A program made the position numbers and the translations under genes. From positions 186,001 to 250,000 of the forward strand of contig NRSV01000016.1 in assembly GCA_002286855.1 (NCBI GenBank): a DNA stretch of 64,000 nucleotides, given 5' to 3'. This document shows, piece after piece, positions 56,985 through 64,000 of this stretch (position 1 is its first letter; each line of letters opens with the position of its first letter). The notes under the pieces were generated by a model. That model was not told the origin of the DNA and did no database searches. It was given only the letters and a program-made list of their open reading frames with translations. This stretch comes from Bipolaris cookei. Its lineage: Eukaryota; Ascomycota; Dothideomycetes; Pleosporales; Pleosporaceae.

Positions 56985-58360
56985 CAAGAGAACAGACAGG
57001 TGAGTCTCGGTCCAGAGAGCCAAATCGAGAGAGAAATGGACATAGAGTCCCTCCCAGATACCCCCTCCCAACCAGTCAAACAAGGTAGTTTATTTGAACT
57101 ACCAATTCTACCACCAACCAAACGCCAAGCCAACTTCTCACCAGAAGTATCCCAACCAATCTGAAACCCATTCCAAAATCAAGCTACGGATAAGCCAATC
57201 GCAAAAGGCCAACAACAAGCTATCTATTGGGCGAGAGACTTAATCCTACAAGCTTCAACAATGGTCGAATCCCATATCTCCCAAAACAAGCTACCAGAGC
57301 TACTAGACGTCTTCAGAGACTATACGGAAACCGGCCGAGTAGCTAACCAGATTACTGAGAAGCTATCTGCAAAGATAGCTTACCACTCAGCTACTATAGC
57401 AAACGCGTCACAACAAGCAACTAAGACGCTCAAACAAGCTACTACTATAGCTTCTAAAGCTCAAACAACAGCCCAACAGGCCCAAAAACCAGCCCAATCT
57501 TCATACGCTGCAGTTGCAGCAAAAAACGCAGAAAACCAAGGCTGGACAACAGTCCAGCAATAAAAAAACCAACAAAACCAGCAAAACCAGCGCCCTACTA
57601 CCAGATGCTACTAACACTAGCAGAAGGCCAGCCAACTAGCCCACTGATAGTTAGAAACAAGATCTGCCAAGCTTTCCAAAAAGCTGGCATCAAAGGCCCA
57701 GTAGTTAAAGAAATTTGAACTACAAAAAAAACAATCTTATCCTTACCACAACAGAAGGATACTCAGAAGACTTTCTACTCTAACAAATCAAAGTTTGGGA
57801 AAGCCAGCTCCAGATTAAAAAAGCACAACCACTGGAGTCATGGACGAAGGTAGTTGTTCATAGGTACCAACAACCTTTGAAGGGGCAGAGACGCTAGAGA
57901 TCCTCCACAGAGAGATCCCTATATATAACAAAAGACAAGCCATTGTTGGCAAACCCCACTGGATCTCCATAAGCTGGAAAAGCAAGCCAACTGGATCTAT
58001 AGTTAATACTTTTAAAACAGAGGAAGAAGCAAGAAAGATTGGTAGCAGAATTACAATCCTCGGCCAATCTCTCCCAACTGAAAGATACCGCCAAATCCCA
58101 CTAACTGCCCAATGCAGTAAGTGTCAAGGATTTGGACACAACTCTAGCAGGTGTAAAAACCCCGCCAGCTACCAGTTCTGTGCTGAAAACCACCTTACCA
58201 CTCAGCACTCCTGCAATATTTGCAAAACAAAAGGGGGGGCCTGTAACCACACGCTTCCAAAATGCAAAAACTGCAAACAAACTCACTTTGCTAATAGCAA
58301 AGACTGCGAGGTGTTTCTATCTATCAAAGCATAATGGTAGAAAACCTTAGAGTACTACAA
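56985..58360 (+). mobile_element. LINE (non-LTR retrotransposon), 5' part: ORF1 and first codons of ORF2
   Basis: A degraded ORF1 begins near 57036 (MDIESLPDTPSQP) and carries a coiled, Ala/Gln-rich region (QQATKTLKQATTIASKAQTT). It has an in-frame TGA at about 57161 and further shifts. Near its end a cysteine array reads QCSKCQGFGHNSSRC followed by CNICKTKGGACNHTLPKCKNC, the zinc-knuckle pattern of LINE gag-like proteins. A new ATG at 58334 (MVENLRVLQA) looks like the start of ORF2. It is cut after about ten codons by the hAT element. The endonuclease and reverse transcriptase region is absent from the window. Left boundary approximate. Confidence 0.72.
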
Positions 58361-60951
58361 GCCATACATGGGCGAAACGGTGGGTTATTCCGGTCGGTTG
58401 TTTTGGTTAACCGGTCGGTTGATATTTTTGGCCGCTTTTGTTTAATAGGTTTGAAAGTTTTATAGAATCGGTTAGACTATTACTAGTTATATCTGTACGT
58501 TATGCCACTTCGTGCTGAGCCCTCATCTTCATCCTTGCCTGCGAACTTCTTTTCCTTTATCGAGGTCTCTAAGGAGCCTCCATCTACAAAGAAAGGTAGC
58601 AAGGGCTTTACTACCTACACATGCAAAGTCTGCGTTATTCGGCCATTCTCTGGAAATCATCGAATGAATGCGGTTCGACATGTTCAGAACAATCACCCAT
58701 TACCGGCGCCTACTCCTGCTCTCGCATCATCAAGCCCAGCTCCAGAGTCTTTGACTGGATACTCTCTTACACATAACCCCCGAAAAATCAGCTCCTTTTT
58801 CTCGACTTCTCCGTCTCCCGATGCTATAAGGAATGTCTTCAGTCTCCCACGGTATCATGATGCTATTGTAGCCCTCTTCACGCAGCGTCGACTTCCGTTT
58901 TCCGCCATTAAGTGGAAAGAGTTTCAGGAGCTGTCACTTACTGCCAATCCATATATTAAGGATCAACTTATTAAAACCCGACATTCGCTCCTCCGTATGA
59001 TCATCACAAACGAAGCTTACTATCGAGAACAGGTCAAAGAGAGCCTGCAAACTGCCATAAGCTCTATTCACATCTCGTCTGATCTCTGGTCTTCACCCCA
59101 CCGCCATTCTCTTCTTGGTGTTACTGCATAGTGGGTTGATGCAAAAGGCGTGCTTCAAACTGGATTACCGGCTCTTCTAGAATGTTGCTATACTTATGGT
59201 GGGGAACGCTAAGCTGAGTTGCTTTTGTAGGTCCTAGAGACCTATAGTGTTGCGTCAAAGATTGGCTGGCATACTGGAGATAACGCCACCTCAAACGATA
59301 CCACTCTGCAACATCTTGAAAAGCTGCTTTTAATTAAGGGTATTCCTTTCAATGCAAAGCAACGGCGTGCTCGCTGCACTGCCCACATTATCAACCTAAG
59401 CCTCCAAGCATTTCTACTCGTATCATCAAAAGAAGCACTTGAGGCCGCATTTACTGAGGCCGCTGAAGTAGAGAGTGAAGAGCTTATCAATACATTCTCA
59501 GATGTGTTAGCTTCGAGGCGAAAAAAGGAGACTGAGAAACGTTCTATGGAAAAGTCTCAGGTGGCACATGAAACGAGAAAGAGGCAGCGCGCGAATACAG
59601 TTGAGAGTGTAGCAAGCCAGGAGCCTATTGATGATCAGTTTGTGAGCATTGAGAACATTCCAGCATTACGCAAGCTCCACAGTCTTGCTACATTTCTTCG
59701 CGGTTCAACTATCTACATGGACCTATGGCGAGATACTGTAGGACTGCAGCTAGGGATTGACAATCGCACCCGCTGGAACTCATGGTACTATTTCATCAGC
59801 CGAGCGAAAAGGATGAAACCTCAGATCATCGAGTTCATGCTTCAGCATGAAGTAGCTCTTGGAGTTAACCGGCTTATTGGAGAAGACTGGCAAATTCCTG
59901 ACAGAGCACATGAGTTCCTAGAGACGTTTTCTGAGGCTACTTTGTACGCAGAAGGGAAGAGCTCAATTGCTCAATCGGTACTTATTATCGAGATACTTCT
60001 AAAGGAGTTCGAAGATGAGAAGGTTTGTTTAGGAATCTGGGATCCTACGGCTCATTTACTGATGCATTCTGCAGAAGAGATACTCTTCCGGGCCTGAGAG
60101 GGATCCTCGCATGGTCAGGGCTATTAGTATGGGCTGGTTTGTCCTCAACAAGTACTATGGTCGCGCGGACGAGGTTCCTGCCTACGGAGCTGCTATTCTT
60201 CTTGACCCATCATCTCGCCGCGCATATCTGGACAGATTCTGGAAGAAAGACTGGGTTGATCCCGCAATCAAATCAGCTGCCATGATTTGGGAAGACGAGT
60301 TTAATACTCAACCTAATGAGGACACTCATCTAACTGGAGATGCCGCTATCGTGGTAGAGCTTGAATCAGTAAAGCTAAATAGCTTTGCGAAGTATAAGGC
60401 AAAGCAGAAGCTTGACTACGCTTCACCTAGAGCTGTGGATGATTTCTATTGTTTCTTTGATATGGCACCTATTGATCTTGATAGTATGAAGCCTACTCCG
60501 TTAGAATGGTGGTGTCAATCTGCGCAAAGGCAGTCCTACCCTCGTCTTTCTCGAATGGCTATCACTATCCTCTCAATTCCTGCAGAGTCTTCGGAACCTG
60601 AAAGAGTCTTTTCAGGAGCTCGGAGAACATGCTCATGGTGTCGACTCCGGCTGGCACCTCGGAATGTTGAGGTCGTTGAGTGTATAGGCAATTGGTTGAA
60701 AGAGGGTCATATTCGCCCTGTTAGGGCGAGTGGATTAGGGTTTCCCATTACGCCGGATTCTTGTCTTGATCAAGATGTTGCGAATAAACTAGATGAACAG
60801 CTAGTTGAGTGTGTTGAGGCTGATTTGGGTTGGTAGATAAGTATGCTATAGATCTAACCGGTCTGACCGGTCGGTTCTGGTCTCTGAATTGATCCTGTCG
60901 GTCGTTTTGGTCACAGAATCAGACTGGTTAACTGGTTTGCCCATGTATGGC
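58361..60951 (+). mobile_element. hAT-type DNA transposon, transposase inactivated
   Basis: Bounded by 13-bp inverted repeats, GCCATACATGGGC (58361-58373) and its complement (60939-60951). Subterminal CCGGTCGGTT-like motifs occur on both sides (about 58390-58425 and 60858-60905), as expected for hAT transposase binding. The 2.6-kb interior encodes a BED-finger/hAT transposase. I found no 8-bp direct duplication of flanking DNA. Instead the left flank is the start of LINE ORF2 and the right flank is the end of that ORF, so the present flanks did not come from one simple insertion into an intact LINE. Confidence 0.82.
58502..60836 (+). pseudogene. hAT transposase with BED finger and hATC dimerisation domain, broken
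   Basis: The frame starts at the ATG 58502. A BED-type finger is visible as CKVC ... HRMNAVRHVQNNH. The catalytic core is interrupted by TAG at 59129-59131, TAA at 59210-59212 and TAG at 59228-59230, all in one frame. A one-base frame change follows near 60090. The C-terminal dimerisation domain is intact: SYPRLSRMAITILSIPAESS then EPERVFSGARRTCSWCRLRL, ending at 60836. The last 420 bp are present again in the downstream repeat (61823-62246). The transposase cannot be made as one protein from this copy. Confidence 0.8.
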
Positions 60952-61821
60952 CTCAAGCTCCTCACAATGGGCGTTTCTTCAATGCCAGGAGATAATGGAC
61001 ACAATGCCTAATGCCAGGATCCGATGGACACCAGGACACACTAACATTGAAGGCAACGAAGCAGCAGACAGCCTTACAGATGCGGAGGCGAAAGAACCTT
61101 CTACTCCATTCGGACTAGCAGCACAATCGACAGTATCGGGGACACGCACGATCAGGAAGGCACAACTAGCCACAGCTAGAGCAGCTTGGTGGAACAGCGC
61201 AAAGAGCAAGCTTTCCAACTGGTACACCCAGTGGAAGCTACCGTACCAATCCACCCGACCATCCCAGGAGCTAGAGCTGACACGCCGAACCCTAGCAAGG
61301 CTGCTAGCAATCCGAACAAGCCATGGAGGCTTTGCATGGTACCATCAGAAGTTCCACCATGACAACGCGACTCTGAAGTGCTCCTGCGGGCGCTTAAAGA
61401 CCCCCTTGCACATTGCACTATGCCGGAAAACCACAACAGCAAACGTCTTCCGGCGATGGCCAAGACGGCCACCAGCACCACCTAGGACATCTAGCGAAGC
61501 AACTAAGTACCTCCAGACGCTCCGGGAAGAGCCAGAGGACTTTGCCGCTTTCCTAGAAGTCACAGGTTTCTACAGCACAATACGTAGGCCTCACTAGAGT
61601 CTATACTTGTAGGACTTTTCCTATCTTCCTATCTTCTTTCTCTCTCTTCTTTCTCCTTCTCTTCTCTTCTCTTTCCTATGTCCTATATACTATAAACTCC
61701 TTAGTAAGCATCAGCTACGACAACTAAAGGTGGATACACATCTACTGCACAATCATTTTAGTGGCGATCAACAGGCGGAACGACCACTACTAGACCACCA
61801 CAATCATGTAAATAAGAATAG
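60952..61821 (+). mobile_element. LINE 3' part: RNase H domain and 3' UTR, first copy
   Basis: An open frame to 61597 encodes the end of a LINE ORF2. The RNase H core reads RIRWTPGHTNIEGNEAADSL, and a cysteine/histidine tail CSCGRLKTPLHIALC follows. The frame borrows an ATG (60947) from the hAT inverted repeat, giving a 216-codon fused ORF. A strongly C/T-rich 3' UTR follows (about 61614-61680), and the copy ends at AATAAGAATAG beside the N at 61822. Confidence 0.75.
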
Positions 61822-61822
61822 N
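61822..61822. other. Single N, likely contig junction
   Basis: The only ambiguous base in the window. It sits exactly between two copies of a 1.41-kb repeat, so it probably marks a scaffold join. Confidence 0.85.
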
Positions 61823-63231
61823 TGACTACGCTTCACCTAGAGCTGTGGATGATTTCTATTGTTTCTTTGATATGGCACCTATTGATCTTGATAGTATGAA
61901 GCCTACTCCGTTAGAATGGTGGTGTCAATCTGCGCAAAGGCAGTCCTACCCTCGTCTTTCTCGAATGGCTATCACTATCCTCTCAATTCCTGCAGAGTCT
62001 TCGGAACCTGAAAGAGTCTTTTCAGGAGCTCGGAGAACATGCTCATGGTGTCGACTCCGGCTGGCACCTCGGAATGTTGAGGTCGTTGAGTGTATAGGCA
62101 ATTGGTTGAAAGAGGGTCATATTCGCCCTGTTAGGGCGAGTGGATTAGGGTTTCCCATTACGCCGGATTCTTGTCTTGATCAAGATGTTGCGAATAAACT
62201 AGATGAACAGCTAGTTGAGTGTGTTGAGGCTGATTTGGGTTGGTAGATAAGTATGCTATAGATCTAACCGGTCTGACCGGTCGGTTCTGGTCTCTGAATT
62301 GATCCTGTCGGTCGTTTTGGTCACAGAATCAGACTGGTTAACTGGTTTGCCCATGTATGGCCTCAAGCTCCTCACAATGGGCGTTTCTTCAATGCCAGGA
62401 GATAATGGACACAATGCCTAATGCCAGGATCCGATGGACACCAGGACACACTAACATTGAAGGCAACGAAGCAGCAGACAGCCTTACAGATGCGGAGGCG
62501 AAAGAACCTTCTACTCCATTCGGACTAGCAGCACAATCGACAGTATCGGGGACACGCACGATCAGGAAGGCACAACTAGCCACAGCTAGAGCAGCTTGGT
62601 GGAACAGCGCAAAGAGCAAGCTTTCCAACTGGTACACCCAGTGGAAGCTACCGTACCAATCCACCCGACCATCCCAGGAGCTAGAGCTGACACGCCGAAC
62701 CCTAGCAAGGCTGCTAGCAATCCGAACAAGCCATGGAGGCTTTGCATGGTACCATCAGAAGTTCCACCATGACAACGCGACTCTGAAGTGCTCCTGCGGG
62801 CGCTTAAAGACCCCCTTGCACATTGCACTACGCCGGAAAACCACAACAGCAAACGTCTTCCGGCGATGGCCAAGACGGCCACCAGCACCACCTAGGACAT
62901 CTAGCGAAGCAACTAAGTACCTCCAGACGCTCCGGGAAGAGCCAGAGGACTTTGCCGCTTTCCTAGAAGTCACAGGTTTCTACAGCACAATACGTAGGCC
63001 TCACTAGAGTCTATACTTGTAGGACTTTTCCTATCTTCCTATCTTCTTTCTCTCTCTTCTTTCTCCTTCTCTTCTCTTCTCTTTCCTATGTCCTATATAC
63101 TATAAACTCCTTAGTAAGCATCAGCTACGACAACTAAAGGTGGATACACATCTACTGCACAATCATTTTAGTGGCGATCAACAGGCGGAACGACCACTAC
63201 TAGACTACCACAATCATGTAAATAAGAATAG
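61823..63231 (+). repeat. Near-identical 1,410-bp-period repeat of 60413-61821
   Basis: The sequence repeats the hAT 3' end (hATC domain, 61845-62246), its right inverted repeat (62349-62361) and the LINE 3' part (216-codon frame 62357-63007) at a period of 1,410 bp. By eye I see only two differences, both C/T: T in the first copy and C in the second near 61421/62831 (Cys versus Arg), and C then T near 61796/63206. The second copy continues into unique sequence at 63232. An unmerged contig overlap is the simplest reading; a true tandem duplication is the alternative. Confidence 0.85.
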
Positions 63232-63330
63232 GCATCCTAGGCACAGTACGGAAAGCCATAGGCATAGCCCGTCTACATGCCCCAAGGGAGGCTTTATATA
63301 TAGACGTTAAATACAACTCACTCACTCACT
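63232..63330. other. Junction sequence between LINE 3' end and pogo fragment
   Basis: About 100 bp that could be the rest of the LINE tail or host DNA. It ends in a short CTCA repeat (about 63317-63332). Confidence 0.4.
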
Positions 63331-64000
63331 CATCTTCGCAGGCAAGGTTCTGATCTCCACCTGGTTCACTGAGGATCTACCACGCGACTGGGTAATCCAA
63401 GTCAGTCCCAACGGCTGGAAGAATAAAAATCCAGCGCTTGACTGGCTCCGTCACTTCGATTCCCATGCGCGCCCTGTGGGGACGCATAGACTGCTTATTA
63501 TTGACGGCCACGAGAGCCACTGCTCAGTGGATTTCCGAGATCTCTGCGAAGAGAAGAAGATAATCCTTTTCTGTATGCCTCCCCATTCGTCGCACCTCTT
63601 ACAGCCTCTTGATGTGGGCTGCTTCTCGCCATTGAAGCGCGCGTATGGTGATGCTATCTCGGTCTTGGCACGCAATCGCATCCACCATATCAACAAAGAA
63701 ACCTTCCTACCAGCGTTCAAAAAGGCCTATTATAAGGCTATTACACCAGAGAATATCCGCGGAGGTTTTCGAGGTGCTGGGCTTTCACCACACGATTATA
63801 ACGTTGTTTTATCACAGCTTAGCGTCGTGCTGCGTACGCCGACTCCACCAGCGCAAGAGACTGCTACCCGGGAGCCGAAAACGCCGGGCAACGCGCGCGA
63901 AATGGAGGCGCAGGCTACGCTTATTCGAAACCGCATGCAAATCCAGCAAGGGTCTCCTACAACTTCTCTTAAGGAGCAGATACAGCAATTGAGTAAAGGA
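63331..64000 (+). mobile_element. Pogo transposase fragment, same family as the 40.5-kb element, open and cut by the window end
   Basis: The frame is open for about 223 codons to the last base. It reads VLISTWFTEDLPRDWVIQVS, LLIIDGHESHCSVDF, CMPPHSSHLLQPLDVGCFSP and RGGFRGAGLSPHDYNVV, covering the DDE-domain second half and the C-terminal region. The 5' half, including the helix-turn-helix, is missing, and a LINE 3' end adjoins it. Compared with the copy at 41 kb it lacks the stops: Trp replaces a TAG in DLPRDW, and Pro replaces Leu in NPALDW. This copy therefore looks younger or unmutated. Confidence 0.82.

Noticed and set aside
1..64000. tRNA genes, rRNA genes and CRISPR arrays
   Set aside because: No B-box-like GTTCGA with a matching acceptor stem and no regularly spaced repeat array were found by eye. 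A tRNAscan run would be decisive for tRNAs.

Overview
The window looks like nuclear DNA of a filamentous ascomycete, most likely a dothideomycete of the Pleosporales. The genes are split by short GT..AG introns, mostly 41-82 nt, often with a CTAAC- or CTGAC-like branch site. The gene set is fungal: Mrp51, Rtr1, Bbc1, Hos3, EMC4, AP-1 beta, DUF1774 and Rps17. Several transposable elements carry stops of the kind RIP mutation produces. The order-level placement is inference; no marker gene was compared.

Layout. 0.7-8.7 kb holds housekeeping genes: mitochondrial ribosomal protein Mrp51 (-), CTD phosphatase Rtr1 (-) and, diverging from it, actin-patch protein Bbc1 (+). A DHA1 drug/polyamine-type transporter follows at 9.6-11.3 kb. 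11.3-22.2 kb is gene-poor: its only convincing gene is a secreted class II heme peroxidase, with two weak relics of small secreted or cysteine-rich proteins. 22.3-26.0 kb holds three plus-strand genes spaced about 270 bp apart: a calcineurin-fold protein that has lost most metal ligands, a protein with two complete GFA zinc domains, and a degenerate kinase-like protein with a frame break at a (TA)n tract.

26.2-39.4 kb is again housekeeping: EMC4 (-) diverging from AP-1 beta (+), a DUF1774 membrane protein (-), histone deacetylase Hos3 (-), a small membrane coiled-coil protein (-) and an unrecognised protein (-). 40.5-42.3 kb is a complete but inactivated pogo-type DNA transposon with inverted repeats and a TA duplication. 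42.8-54.1 kb contains a small membrane protein with an in-frame stop or short intron, ribosomal protein Rps17 (-), a divergent CaCA-type cation exchanger (-), a secreted M28 aminopeptidase (+), an FAD monooxygenase (+) and a seven-exon queuine tRNA-ribosyltransferase (-) whose catalytic DSGG motif is encoded by a 10-nt exon.

54.5-64.0 kb is a pile of transposable elements: two more pogo-like transposases, the 5' part of a LINE, a hAT element with inverted repeats and subterminal repeats, the LINE 3' part with RNase H, a 1,410-bp near-identical repeat across a single N (probably two overlapping contig ends), and an open copy of the 40.5-kb pogo family running off the window. All exon boundaries were read by eye from splice signals and frame. 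No transcript, alignment or database search was available.
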